DNA of 64,000 bases from Nostocales cyanobacterium LEGE 11386 (GCA_015207155.1 JADEXK010000024.1:1-64000), one strand, 5' to 3'; shown: positions 18,038-27,337, counted from the first letter of the stretch. Program-made: numbers and translations. Notes: generated by a model not told the origin, from the letters alone.

Positions 18038-18709
18038 CCTCTCAAACATTTCTGGAGGTGGAAAATACCATAAATGTCCTTGATCGAAATATTTTCTAGT
18101 TGCAGCATCTACAACGCCACAAGCATCATTTGCTTTACGTAGTGCCAGCCCTGAACGCTTCCACTCTTTAAGTAACCATTGTTTCAGAGGAAGTTTACAA
18201 ATTTCTACCTCTCTCACATACTGGACACAGACTTCTGTAACTACTGGAAATCTACGAATTTTTTCTGTGTTAACATTACCCGCTATGTGACCTTTACCTT
18301 TATTCCAAATATTGCAATTAACATAACGCCAACCGTACTTTTCTAGAATCGGGTGAACAACAGCCCAGCCAATTTCTGAGTTCCAAAACCAAAGTGTAGT
18401 GCATGGCATAGCTGCTTTTGACCAAGCTTCAATATGAGGTTCATACCATTGAGGTAAATCAAGATGATCTGATGTATCTCCCTCAAAACCAAGAATGCCA
18501 TAAGCTCCATCTGAAACGATTACGGTGGGTTGTTCCCAGTTGCCGTAATGTTCAAGACTATCGCCCAAAGATAGATTTACGAGCTTATCACTCCATACAG
18601 AAAAATTCAAATTGGCATTTTGTGTTATTGCTTTTCCACGACCAACTGTACTAGTTGCCTTTGGTTTTAAGGTATGACCAGAATTTGGTTTTGGACTAGA
18701 TAGACTCAT
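17984..18709 (-). CDS. DNA methyltransferase-like protein, C-terminally truncated
   Basis: The 241-residue protein has a motif IV-like VIVSDGAYGILGFEGDTSDH, an aromatic WFWNSEIGWAVVHPILEKYG segment and NKGKGHIAGN, as in amino-methyltransferases of the beta order. Homologues I recall continue past PPPEMFERLVNY to a C-terminal SAM-binding motif I; here the protein ends about ten residues later in a tail read from the opposite-strand restriction gene. No FxGxG motif is visible. It may therefore be unable to bind SAM. It lies convergent to the restriction gene. Confidence 0.65.
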   Translation of the reverse strand: MSLSSPKPNSGHTLKPKATSTVGRGKAITQNANLNFSVWSDKLVNLSLGDSLEHYGNWEQPTVIVSDGAYGILGFEGDTSDHLDLPQWYEPHIEAWSKAAMPCTTLWFWNSEIGWAVVHPILEKYGWRYVNCNIWNKGKGHIAGNVNTEKIRRFPVVTEVCVQYVREVEICKLPLKQWLLKEWKRSGLALRKANDACGVVDAATRKYFDQGHLWYFPPPEMFERLVNYRSLKFITASICLL

Positions 18710-18810
18710 TATTAATTTGAAGGCGGAAGTGTAAATTATTTTATCCTATTTCAGGATATTTAACTAATTTATTTTAGATATTAATTTTTGCTGTAATTAG
18801 CTGTAAATAA

Positions 18811-18862
18811 ATCGCCCGCTTTGTCAATGGTAGCAAATTGATAGTATTACGGTGGCGATCGC
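18811..18862 (+). repeat. element-specific palindromic repeat, copy 3
   Basis: ATCGCCCGCTTTGTCAATGG then TAGCAAATTGATAGTATTAC and GGTGGCGATCGC. This copy shows the inverted ends best (ATCGCC near the left, GGCGAT at the right). It sits between the methylase and xisA genes. Confidence 0.75.
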
Positions 18863-18970
18863 GTGAGCTAGATGAAATATCTGGCTAGGGCTTTCGTTTA
18901 TCCGCTTGAACACATTATTAGCCATTTCTTGTGGTTAGCTTGTACGTCGTTGTTCGACAAATAAGTTTTC

Positions 18971-20389
18971 TTAGCTATGCTTATAAACTAACTCCATTTT
19001 CAACTTCTCAATCTCCATTTTCAATCTTTCATTCTCCATCTTCAACCTAGCATTGTCTTCCCTCATAACCTCAACTTCATTCCTCTTGCTCAAAGCTTGA
19101 TTAATCGCTAACTTCCGCATATCTAGAGAAAACCAACGCTGATAGGTTTGCGTATGCACTTGCACACTATGACCTAAATTATCTGCTGCGGCTTTAATTG
19201 GTATACCTAAAATATGCGCCCGAATTGCCCAAGCGTGACGTAAATCATAAGGCTTAAAATCCAATTCAATTTTACGAAACCACCAACTAACTCGTTGGGT
19301 TAATGCTGTTATTTCTGCATGATTAGTATTATCTTTTTTACTAATCGCGTCTGCTAACATTGTTAAATATTTAGGGTTTCTTAAATCAAACTCTTCAATC
19401 CATTGTTTATGTAACGGTAACGCTTGTCTTTCACCAGTCTTACAATCTTTATGAACTTTCCATGTCAAATCTACATTTTCTGAACTTAACCACCAATCAA
19501 TATCAGGATTAATAAATAATTCTCTAGGGCGTAAACCAAAAACTGCTAACATTCCATAAGTCCATCGCCAAAGTTGCCAACTATCTTTGACGTTTTGATT
19601 AACTTGATTACCTCTATTAATTAGATATGCTTCAAAATTGCTAAAGCCTGTAATTATCTCAGCATCGGTTGGTATATTCCGGGAATTATTTTCCGGCATT
19701 TTCGCATATTTAGATAAATCAATCTCAATGTTGAATGTTAGGCAAAATGCAGATATAGCTCGCGTAGCGTTATATCTTGCCCATTCTTTATCTATTTTCT
19801 CAATTGCACTAATCAAATTATCTGGAGTTGCTAATTCTTGCGGATTGGTAAATCTTTTAGTGCGGGAAAAATAATAAAAAAATGTATGCTCACTTTTTGT
19901 TGTGCGTTTGTGTGTTTTAAAATATTCTTCTTCAAATCTTTCTAGTAACTCACCTATAGTCTTAAATTCTTTTTTAATCGCTTCATTACCTAAATATTTA
20001 TCATTCCATGCAAAGGTTTTTCTCGCTATTAACTTCCCTAATTCATAAGCTTCTTCCTCAGCCGTCTTCAGTCCATCTAAGTTGGCGGGAATATTCAAAC
20101 TAAGATTGTATTGCTTTCTCCCAGTTCCTCTGGTGTCTTTGTCTCCTGTTTTAATAGGTAATGTTGCCCGTAATTGCAGACTTCCATTTGATTCTCTAAT
20201 CGTTACCTTAGCCTTTGCAGACTTCAAACGCAGATTTACTTTCTCTAATTCTATTAGTACTTTTGTTCTCATGTGTGCTTTTTGCTGGTTTGCTTGCAGA
20301 CTTGAACCAAGAAAACTGCCGTCGGTAGATGGAAATGGCTCTAAGTCTGCAAAAGCTTGTTGATATTTGTCTTGACCCTGGTTATGCAT
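18971..20389 (-). CDS. xisA: XisA, nifD-element site-specific recombinase
   Basis: This 472-residue tyrosine recombinase excises the nifD element during heterocyst development. Catalytic residues are Arg287 (GLRPRE), box II Tyr381-Asp-Leu-Arg384 (KPYDLRHAW), His407 (LGH) and nucleophile Tyr416 (HTQTYQRW). Box II has Tyr in place of the usual His, the R-Y-R-Y form I recall as typical of XisA and XisC. The end carries a coiled-coil-like LKMENERLKMEIEKLKMEL stretch. Met40 is an alternative start. The gene lies at the right end with its start about 120 bp from the att site, so excision would remove it from the chromosome. Confidence 0.96.
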   Translation of the reverse strand: MHNQGQDKYQQAFADLEPFPSTDGSFLGSSLQANQQKAHMRTKVLIELEKVNLRLKSAKAKVTIRESNGSLQLRATLPIKTGDKDTRGTGRKQYNLSLNIPANLDGLKTAEEEAYELGKLIARKTFAWNDKYLGNEAIKKEFKTIGELLERFEEEYFKTHKRTTKSEHTFFYYFSRTKRFTNPQELATPDNLISAIEKIDKEWARYNATRAISAFCLTFNIEIDLSKYAKMPENNSRNIPTDAEIITGFSNFEAYLINRGNQVNQNVKDSWQLWRWTYGMLAVFGLRPRELFINPDIDWWLSSENVDLTWKVHKDCKTGERQALPLHKQWIEEFDLRNPKYLTMLADAISKKDNTNHAEITALTQRVSWWFRKIELDFKPYDLRHAWAIRAHILGIPIKAAADNLGHSVQVHTQTYQRWFSLDMRKLAINQALSKRNEVEVMREDNARLKMENERLKMEIEKLKMELVYKHS

Positions 20390-20438
20390 CGCTGTGGTTT
20401 TAGCCTATATTTAGCCTAAAAATAAATGTGTTTTCAGT

Positions 20439-20449
20439 GAACAATGTTC
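20439..20449. promoter_or_regulatory. GAACAATGTTC palindrome upstream of xisA
   Basis: A perfect 11-bp dyad lies 50 bp upstream of the xisA start. GAAC-N3-GTTC resembles a regulator half-site pair (LexA-like or HTH type). The XRE protein of the element or a host factor could bind; no evidence shows which. Confidence 0.35.
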
Positions 20450-20507
20450 AAAACTGACATTGCTTATAGCAAACATTAGGCTGTTAAAAAGCATTAAACC
20501 ATAAAAA

Positions 20508-20518
20508 GAATTACTCCG
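20508..20518 (+). repeat. nifD element right att site
   Basis: GAATTACTCCG; it shares ATTACTCCG with the left site and differs at the second base of the 11-bp unit (A for G). After excision the junction reads GAT TAC TCC GGC whichever side supplies the core. Confidence 0.9.
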
Positions 20519-20658
20519 GCCCTTATCACGGTTATGATGGCTTCGCTATCTTCGCTCGTGATATGGATTTGGCTCTCAACAGCCCAACCTGGGGATTAAT
20601 TGGCGCTCCCTGGAGCAAAAAAGCTGAAGCTAAGGCTAAAGCCAAAGCTACCGCCTAG
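20512..20658 (+). CDS. nifD: NifD alpha subunit, 3' part
   Basis: 49 codons including the stop (TAG 20656-20658) read [20 protein letters not shown] and end in an Ala/Lys-rich tail. This is the missing C-terminus of NifD. It has no start of its own and is expressed only after element excision joins it to 10896-12258. The Ala/Lys tail is typical of cyanobacterial NifD. Confidence 0.97.
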   Translation, partial: YSGPYHGYDGFAIFARDMDLALNSPTWGLIGAPWSKKAEAKAKAKATA

Positions 20659-20687
20659 ATAAATAGAAAAGGGATAAGTAGGGACAG

Positions 20688-20707
20688 CCTGGGGTTTTAG
20701 CCCCAGG
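20688..20707 (+). promoter_or_regulatory. nifD-nifK intergenic stem-loop
   Basis: CCTGGGG-TTTTAG-CCCCAGG, a perfect 7-bp GC-rich stem with 6-base loop. No T-run follows, so this is more likely an mRNA processing or stability element than a terminator. Confidence 0.55.
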
Positions 20708-20864
20708 GGGAGTTGGGAATTCAAGGTTCAAAATTCAAAGGTTAAGAGTTTCTTTTGATTTTTGCATTCTGAATTTTGAGTGACATTCCTACTCCCTATT
20801 CTCTACTCCCCATTCCCCACCACAAATTAGTAACGAACGACTTTAGTAAGCTTGGAGACCAGAA

Positions 20865-22400
20865 ATGCCTCAGAATCCAGACAAAATTCAAGACCACGTT
20901 GAGTTATTCCACCAACCGGAATACCAACAACTGTTCCAAAACAAGAAGGAATTTGAAAACGGTCACAGCCCCGAAGAAGTGGCGCGGGTTGCCGAATGGA
21001 CAAAAGGTTGGGAATATCGTGAAAAGAACTTTGCTCGTGAAGCATTGACTGTTAACCCTGCTAAGGGTTGCCAACCTTTAGGTGCAATCTTCGCTGCTGT
21101 GGGTTTTGAAGGCACTTTACCCTTCGTACAAGGTTCCCAAGGTTGCGTTGCTTACTTCCGTACTCACTTAACCCGTCACTACAAAGAACCATTCTCTGGT
21201 GTGTCTTCTTCCATGACTGAAGACGCGGCGGTGTTCGGTGGTATGCAGAATATGATTGATGGCTTGGCTAACTCTTACCAACTTTACAAGCCTAAGATGA
21301 TTGCTGTCTGCACCACCTGTATGGCTGAGGTTATTGGTGATGACTTACAAGCCTTCATCAACAACGCAAAGAATGCTGGTTCAGTTCCTCAAGAATTCCC
21401 AGTACCTTACGCTCACACACCTAGCTTTGTTGGTTCCCACATCACTGGTTACGACAACATGATGAAGGGTATTCTTTCTAACCTGACCGCAGGGAAGAAG
21501 AAAGAAACCAGCAATGGCAAAATCAACTTTATCCCAGGTTTTGATACCTATGTAGGTAACAACCGTGAATTGAAGCGGATTGCTTCTTTATTCGGTTTTG
21601 ACTACACCATTTTGGCTGACAACAGCGATTACCTAGATTCACCCAACACTGGTGAATTCGATATGTACCCTGGTGGTACTAAGTTGGAAGATGCAGCAGA
21701 TTCTATCAACGCTAAAGTTACAGTTGCTCTGCAAGCACACTCCACAGTTAAGACCCGTGAGTACATTGAAAAAGAATGGAAGCAACCAACTGTAGTTTCC
21801 CGTCCTTGGGGTATTAAGGCTACTGACGAGTTCTTGATGAAACTCAGTGAATTGAGCGGTAAGCCTATTCCCGAAGAATTGGAAATTGAACGCGGTCGTG
21901 CAGTTGACGCGATGACTGACTCCCACTCTTGGGTTCACGGTAAGCGCTTCGCTATCTACGGTGAGCCAGACTTAGTATACAGCGTAGTGGGTTTCATGCT
22001 GGAATTGGGTGCTGAACCTGTACATATCTTGGTTCACAACACCAACGAAGTGTTTGAAAAAGAACTCCAAGCGTTGCTAGATTCTAGTCCTTTTGGTCAA
22101 AGCGCAACCATTTGGGGCGGTAAAGACCTATGGCACATGCGTTCCTTGTTGTTCACCGAACCTGTAGACTTGCTGATTGGTAATTCCTACGGTAAGTACC
22201 TGTGGCGTGATTGTAAGGTTCCCCTCGTCAGAATTGGTTATCCGATCATGGATCGCCACCACTTACACCGCTACAGCACTATTGGTTATCAAGGTGTGAT
22301 CAACTTGCTCAACTGGATTGTGAATACAGTCTTTGAAGAAATCGATCGCAACACCAATATTCCTTCTAAGACTGATATTTCTTACGACTTGATTCGTTAA
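20865..22400 (+). CDS. nifK: NifK, nitrogenase MoFe protein beta subunit
   Basis: The 511-residue beta subunit forms the alpha2-beta2 MoFe protein with NifD. P-cluster ligands are visible as Cys69 (AKGCQPLG), Cys94 (GSQGCVAYF) and Cys152 ([11 protein letters not shown]). A GGAG ribosome site precedes the ATG. It lies 206 bp after nifD, and that spacer contains a stem-loop and ACTCCC-type repeats. In vegetative cells it may be transcribed only from a position after the element. Confidence 0.99.
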   Translation: MPQNPDKIQDHVELFHQPEYQQLFQNKKEFENGHSPEEVARVAEWTKGWEYREKNFAREALTVNPAKGCQPLGAIFAAVGFEGTLPFVQGSQGCVAYFRTHLTRHYKEPFSGVSSSMTEDAAVFGGMQNMIDGLANSYQLYKPKMIAVCTTCMAEVIGDDLQAFINNAKNAGSVPQEFPVPYAHTPSFVGSHITGYDNMMKGILSNLTAGKKKETSNGKINFIPGFDTYVGNNRELKRIASLFGFDYTILADNSDYLDSPNTGEFDMYPGGTKLEDAADSINAKVTVALQAHSTVKTREYIEKEWKQPTVVSRPWGIKATDEFLMKLSELSGKPIPEELEIERGRAVDAMTDSHSWVHGKRFAIYGEPDLVYSVVGFMLELGAEPVHILVHNTNEVFEKELQALLDSSPFGQSATIWGGKDLWHMRSLLFTEPVDLLIGNSYGKYLWRDCKVPLVRIGYPIMDRHHLHRYSTIGYQGVINLLNWIVNTVFEEIDRNTNIPSKTDISYDLIR

Positions 22401-22608
22401 GAATCGCAGCGTGCTAATCCAGGGTAAGGAGGGGGAGTAGGGACTGGGGAATGGGCTTCGCCGTGAGCGTCAGCCGTTCGTGAAGCGTCCCGAAGGGTAC
22501 GGGAGTAGGGAGTGGGGAACAAGGTTTTTCTAATGCCCAATGCCCGATTCCCTATTCCCAATCCCCAACTTACCTTTTTCTTGCAAACATTTATCTGAGG
22601 TATCTATT

Positions 22609-22938
22609 ATGGAAAGTATAAATCACACTCACTCTCATCACAATTACCATCCACCTAACTATAAAAAACCGGGTTGGTTTCACAATCTTCTCAACCCTTT
22701 GCGTAGTTTTGTAGATGGAATTCAAGTTAAAAATTATCGTCTCGCTCATCTAATTTGCCAGGTAATTCCTTGCTGTTGTCCTTTTGAGCGAAATATTAGT
22801 TTATTTGGCCGAACTGTGCATATTCCTGCTTTGTGCAAGCTCAATCCTTTGTATGATGAGTTTGTGGGAATGCGTTTTCGTGCTTTATCTTATCTTGCTG
22901 ATGAATGTGGAGAGGATATCACGAAGTATATTTGCTAG
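22609..22938 (+). CDS. Mo-dependent nitrogenase C-terminal-like protein
   Basis: This 109-residue protein (ATG 22609 after TGAGG; an upstream in-frame start at 22540 lies in repeat DNA) starts with a His-rich MESINHTHSHHNYHPP and has PCCCPFERNISLFGRTVHIP. It matches the Mo-nitro_C family that sits between nifK and nifE in Anabaena. The His/Cys richness suggests metal handling, but the function is unknown. Confidence 0.82.
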   Translation: MESINHTHSHHNYHPPNYKKPGWFHNLLNPLRSFVDGIQVKNYRLAHLICQVIPCCCPFERNISLFGRTVHIPALCKLNPLYDEFVGMRFRALSYLADECGEDITKYIC

Positions 22939-23291
22939 GCAATGGTCTTGAGTCATTAATGCTCTTGCAAAAGTCAATTTTATGAAAATTAATCCACAGA
23001 TGAATACAGATATGGTAATCCTAATTTTGTGGTGAATCATTTATTAATTAACAAACCACAGAGACACAGAGAACGCAGAGTGGGAACAAAGTAGGTTGGG
23101 GAGCAACCCAACGAAGGAAGCAAGGTAAGTTTAGGGTTTGTGATGTTCACCACGAATTTGGGATTGCTGTTACAGAGGATAAGTTATCTGTTTTCGGTGT
23201 GGTAAAGGAAGGATTTTTGCAGGAAGTCTATTACTTAGTGAATAGGCTGATAACTGAATGATTAACACGTCGATCCAGCAAGAGAAGAGAG
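22939..23291 (+). promoter_or_regulatory. nifE upstream region
   Basis: 353 bp without a gene. It contains a GTTGGGGAGCAACCCAAC hairpin (about 23093-23110) and the common ACCACAGAGACACAGAG phrase. A separate nifE promoter is plausible; no defined box was found. The nifE ribosome site is a weak purine run (AGAGAAGAGAG). Confidence 0.5.
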
Positions 23292-24671
23292 ATGAAAATT
23301 ACCCAAGGCAAAATTAACGAGCTGCTGAGTGAGCCAGGATGCGAACATAATCAGCATAAACAGGGTGAGAAGAAGAATAAGTCTTGCACGCAACAAGCCC
23401 AACCTGGTGCTGCTCAAGGTGGTTGTGCTTTTGATGGGGCGATGATTGCGCTTGTACCTATTACTGATGCGGCTCATTTGGTTCACGGCCCGATCGCCTG
23501 TGCTGGTAATTCTTGGGGTAGTCGTGGTAGTCTCTCGTCTGGGCCTCTACTCTACAAGACGGGCTTTACTACCGATTTGACGGAAAATGATGTGATTTTC
23601 GGTGGTGAAAAGAAGCTCTATCAGGCGATTCTGGAGGTTAAGGAACGTTACAATCCCGCCGCAGTTTTTGTCTACGCTACTTGTGTGACGGCTTTGATTG
23701 GCGATGATATGGAAGCTGTCTGTAAGGCGGCGGCTGAGAAAATTGGGACTCCGGTGATCCCGGTAATTGCTCCGGGATTCATTGGGAGTAAGAATTTGGG
23801 GAACCGTTTCGGTGGTGAAGCTTTGCTGGAATATGTAGTTGGTACAGCAGAACCGGCAGAAACTACGCCTTATGATATTAACTTAATCGGTGAATACAAC
23901 ATCGCCGGGGAAATGTGGGGAGTCACTCCTCTGCTGGAGAAGTTAGGAATTCGCGTATTATCCAAAATAACGGGCGATGCTCGCTATAACGAGGTTCGTT
24001 ATGCCCATCGTGCCAAGCTCAATGTGATGATCTGCTCCAGAGCGTTGCTCAATATGGCCAGAAAGATGGAGGAACGCTACAACATTCCTTACATTGAGGA
24101 GTCTTTCTATGGCATCGATGATATGAATCGTTGTCTACGAAATATTGCTGCCAAATTGGGTGATGCTGATTTGCAGGAGCGCACTGAACAGTTGATTGCT
24201 GAGGAAACGGCTGCTTTAGATTTGGCGCTGGCTCCTTATCGCGCTCGACTCAAAGGTAAGCGAGTTGTGTTGTATACCGGCGGTGTGAAAAGTTGGTCGA
24301 TTATCTCGGCGGCTAAGGATTTGGGGATTGAAGTTGTTGCTACCAGTACGAGAAAAAGTACTGAGGAAGACAAAGCCCGCATCAAAAAGTTAATCGGCAA
24401 CGATGGCATCATGCTGGAAAAGGGTAACGCTCAGGAATTGTTGAAACTTGTGAAGGATACTGGCGCTGATATGTTAATTGCTGGTGGTCGTAACCAATAC
24501 ACTGCCTTAAAAGCGCGGATTCCTTTCCTCGATATCAACCAAGAACGCCACCATCCTTATGCAGGGTATGTGGGAATGGTCGAGATGGCACGGGAATTGT
24601 ACGAAGCTCTTTATAGCCCCATTTGGGAACAAATACGCAAACCCGCTCCTTGGGAAGAATTAGAAGGATGA
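23292..24671 (+). CDS. nifE: NifE, FeMo-cofactor scaffold subunit
   Basis: The 459-residue NifE forms the NifEN scaffold on which NifB-co is matured with Mo and homocitrate. It is a NifD homologue: cluster ligands Cys45 (GGCAFDGA), Cys70 ([11 protein letters not shown]), Cys131 and Cys248 are visible. Cys17 and Cys32 in a Lys/Gln-rich N-terminal extension are extra. It has a 100-bp spacer to nifN and the two are likely co-transcribed. Confidence 0.97.
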   Translation: MKITQGKINELLSEPGCEHNQHKQGEKKNKSCTQQAQPGAAQGGCAFDGAMIALVPITDAAHLVHGPIACAGNSWGSRGSLSSGPLLYKTGFTTDLTENDVIFGGEKKLYQAILEVKERYNPAAVFVYATCVTALIGDDMEAVCKAAAEKIGTPVIPVIAPGFIGSKNLGNRFGGEALLEYVVGTAEPAETTPYDINLIGEYNIAGEMWGVTPLLEKLGIRVLSKITGDARYNEVRYAHRAKLNVMICSRALLNMARKMEERYNIPYIEESFYGIDDMNRCLRNIAAKLGDADLQERTEQLIAEETAALDLALAPYRARLKGKRVVLYTGGVKSWSIISAAKDLGIEVVATSTRKSTEEDKARIKKLIGNDGIMLEKGNAQELLKLVKDTGADMLIAGGRNQYTALKARIPFLDINQERHHPYAGYVGMVEMARELYEALYSPIWEQIRKPAPWEELEG

Positions 24672-24771
24672 GGATAGGAGGACAAGGGGACAAGGGGAAA
24701 AGCAAGAAAAATTCTCCCCTGCTCCTCTGCGCCTCTGCTCCCCCGTACTCCCCACTCACACAGGTATTAAT

Positions 24772-26085
24772 ATGGCGATCGTTAATCTTCCTAATAAATC
24801 ACTTACTGTTAATCCTCTCAAGCAAAGTCAGGCTTTGGGCGCATCTTTGGCTTTTCTGGGATTGAAGGGGATGATTCCTTTGTTTCACGGCTCTCAAGGT
24901 TGTACTGCCTTCGCCAAAGTTGTGCTTGTACGGCATTTTCGGGAAGCTATTCCCCTAGCCACTACAGCCATGACTGAAGTCACTACTATCTTGGGTGGTG
25001 AGGATAATGTGGAACAGTCTATTCTCACTTTGGTGGAGAAGGTCAATCCCGAAATTATTGGTCTTTGTAGTACGGGATTAACGGAAACTAGGGGAGATGA
25101 TATTGAGCGTTTTCTCAAGGATATCCGCGATCGCCACCCGGAATTAAATCACTTACCGATTGTTTTTGCTCCTACTCCTGATTTTAAGGGGGCGCTGCAA
25201 GATGGTTTTGCGGCGGCTGTGGAAAGTATTGTCAAGGAAATCCCCAAAGCTGGTGGTATCAGAACTGAACAAGTGACGATTTTGGCTGGTTCTGCTGTGA
25301 CACCAGGAGATGTGCAGGAAATTAAAGATATGGTCACGGCTTTTGGTTTAGTACCTATCTTTGTTCCTGATTTGGGGGCTTCTTTAGATGGTCATCTAGA
25401 AGATGGCTATAGCGCAATTACAGCTAGCGGCACCACTTTAAAACAGCTACGAGAGGTCGGTAGTTCAGCCTTCACCATTGCTTTGGGTGAAAGTATGCGG
25501 GGGGCCGCCAAAATCCTGGAGGAACGGTTTAATATCCCCTACGAGGTGTTTGGTGAGTTAACTGGTTTGGAACCAGTGGATGAGTTTTTACAAGCATTGG
25601 CGATTCTCAGCAGTAACAGCGTCCCGGAAAAATACCGTCGTCAACGCCGCCAGTTGCAAGATGCCATGTTAGATACTCATTTTTACTTCGGTGCAAAGCG
25701 AGTATCTTTAGCGTTGGAACCGGACTTTTTATGGTCAATGGTTAACTTCTTGCACTCGATGGGCGCACAAGTTCACGCTGCGGTGACAACCACGCGATCG
25801 CCTTTGTTAGAAAAACTCCCAGTCAAAAGCGTTACCATCGGTGACCTAGAAGACTTAGAACAACTAGCAGACGGATCTGACCTACTCATTGGTAACTCTA
25901 ATGTAAATGCGATCGCCAAACGTCTAGAGATACCTCTTTATCGTATGGGTATACCCATTTATGACCGTTTAGGTAATGGACATTTCACCAAAGTAGGCTA
26001 TCGCGGAACGATGGAAGTTTTGTTTGGCATCGGCAATTTATTTTTAGAAGCCGAAGAAAAGAGAGTTAAAGATTTATGGAAGTAG
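24772..26085 (+). CDS. nifN: NifN, FeMo-cofactor scaffold subunit
   Basis: The 437-residue partner of NifE, a NifK homologue. It keeps Cys44 in HGSQGCTAFAK and the long conserved TAMTEVTTILGGEDNVEQ segment. The spacer from nifE is full of GACAAGGGG and CTCCCC short repeats with no classical ribosome site. Normal length; no damage seen. Confidence 0.96.
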   Translation: MAIVNLPNKSLTVNPLKQSQALGASLAFLGLKGMIPLFHGSQGCTAFAKVVLVRHFREAIPLATTAMTEVTTILGGEDNVEQSILTLVEKVNPEIIGLCSTGLTETRGDDIERFLKDIRDRHPELNHLPIVFAPTPDFKGALQDGFAAAVESIVKEIPKAGGIRTEQVTILAGSAVTPGDVQEIKDMVTAFGLVPIFVPDLGASLDGHLEDGYSAITASGTTLKQLREVGSSAFTIALGESMRGAAKILEERFNIPYEVFGELTGLEPVDEFLQALAILSSNSVPEKYRRQRRQLQDAMLDTHFYFGAKRVSLALEPDFLWSMVNFLHSMGAQVHAAVTTTRSPLLEKLPVKSVTIGDLEDLEQLADGSDLLIGNSNVNAIAKRLEIPLYRMGIPIYDRLGNGHFTKVGYRGTMEVLFGIGNLFLEAEEKRVKDLWK

Positions 26086-26309
26086 GAAGTAGGGAGTAGG
26101 GAAAAGAAGAAAAAAGTACTATAGCGTTTCTTAATCTGCTGAAGTACTGAATACATCGCTAATAAAATTTAGCAATCTTTACGTAACTCTGCGCTACCTT
26201 AGCGTCCCTCTGCGTTAAAAATTCTGTACTTCACTTAATTGGGAATCGCCATAACATATTTCTTCTCATCCCCCATCTCACCACTCCCCCACATATTCAG
26301 GAGAACACA

Positions 26310-26699
26310 ATGAAAATTGCCTTTACGACAAGTGACCGAGTTCATATTAATGCTCACTTCGGATGGGCAAGGGAAATTGATGTTTATGAAATCTCTGATG
26401 AGGGATATCAATTTCTAGAGACTTTGAAGTTTGAAGGTGACCTTAAAGAAGATGGGAATGAGGATAAAATCACTCCCAAACTGGATGCGTTGGTTGATTG
26501 CACTATTGTTTATGTGACAGCAATTGGTGGTAGTGCTGCTGCACGATTAATCAAGAAAGGTGTGACTCCAGTTAAGGCTAAGTCAGAAGAAGAAGAAATT
26601 AGCGAAGTCCTCAATAAGCTAGTGCAAACCCTTAAAGGTAATCCTCCACCTTGGTTGCGGAAGGCTTTAAGACAAACAACTCCAAACTTTGCAGATTAG
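26310..26699 (+). CDS. nifX: NifX, cofactor carrier
   Basis: The 129-residue NifX carries NifB-co or its VK intermediate between NifB and NifEN. The dinitrogenase FeMo-co biosynthesis fold is clear: MKIAFTTSDRVHINAHFGW with the conserved His residues, then IGGSAAARLIKKGVTPV. An AGGAG ribosome site precedes the ATG. It begins a tight five-gene run that ends at hesA. Confidence 0.95.
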   Translation: MKIAFTTSDRVHINAHFGWAREIDVYEISDEGYQFLETLKFEGDLKEDGNEDKITPKLDALVDCTIVYVTAIGGSAAARLIKKGVTPVKAKSEEEEISEVLNKLVQTLKGNPPPWLRKALRQTTPNFAD

Positions 26700-26719
26700 T
26701 TTCAACTTGAATTAGTGGT

Positions 26720-27196
26720 ATGAGTGTAAATAATAGCGTTAACGGAACTCCCAATCCAGAGGTCTTGAACTCTCCTTTTCTCAAGACATTAATCCAACAA
26801 ATTCGGGGTCAAGATAGTTATGGAGTTTATCGGAATTGGTCGGATGAGTTAATACTCAAACCTTTTGTTGTTACCAAACAAAAGAAACGAGAAATTTCTC
26901 TTGAGGGTGAGGTTGACCCCATCACTCAAGCACGGATTATGGCATTTTTCCGAGCTGTAGCCGCAGGTATTGAACAGGAAACCGGTTTGATTTCTCAGGT
27001 TGTGATTGATTTGAGTCATGAAGGTTTTGGCTGGGCATTAGTCTTTTCTGGTCGTCTGTTACTAGCTATGAGAACCTTACGTGATGCTCATCGTTTTGGT
27101 TTTGATTCGCTAGAAAAATTAGCCGCAGAAGGTGAACAGTTTGTGCAAAAAGGGATTGATTTAGCTAAGAGGTTTCCTGAGGTTGGGAAGCTTTAA
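26720..27196 (+). CDS. NifX-associated protein (DUF269)
   Basis: A 158-residue protein that always follows nifX in cyanobacterial and many proteobacterial clusters. Segments SPFLKTLIQQIRGQDSYGV, ARIMAFFRAVAAGIEQETG and LISQVVIDLSHEGFGW are characteristic. It lies 20 bp after nifX. The role is not established; an accessory function in cofactor maturation is inferred from linkage. Confidence 0.92.
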   Translation: MSVNNSVNGTPNPEVLNSPFLKTLIQQIRGQDSYGVYRNWSDELILKPFVVTKQKKREISLEGEVDPITQARIMAFFRAVAAGIEQETGLISQVVIDLSHEGFGWALVFSGRLLLAMRTLRDAHRFGFDSLEKLAAEGEQFVQKGIDLAKRFPEVGKL

Positions 27197-27337
27197 ATTT
27201 TGTTGTCTAGGGGTATTCTGGTTTTTAAACGCAGAGGTACGCTAAGGTTTTCGCAAAGGTACACGAAGGTTTGATAATTAGGATGCTCCTGACATGAAGT
27301 TATGAAGATGATGGAGTTTAAGAAGTAGGAGTTTTGA

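Larger units (their letters stand above)
12259..20518. mobile_element. nifD excision element, 8,260 bp
   Basis: DNA between the two att copies interrupts nifD and ends next to the xisA recombinase gene on the minus strand. Removing 12,259-20,518 leaves an in-frame nifD (GAT TAC TCC GGC). Known nifD elements range widely in size (about 11 kb in Anabaena PCC 7120); this is a compact one. Cargo seen: a stop-split lysine-rich gene, a PIN remnant, DUF433/DUF5615, DUF6883/DUF4926, a 192-residue unknown, MOSC, a remnant, HTH-restriction-methylase and xisA. Excision in heterocysts is known biology for this class, not shown here. Confidence 0.97.

Noticed and set aside
20776..21048. ORFs at the nifK start in other frames
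   Set aside because: They begin in CTCCC repeats and shadow nifK.
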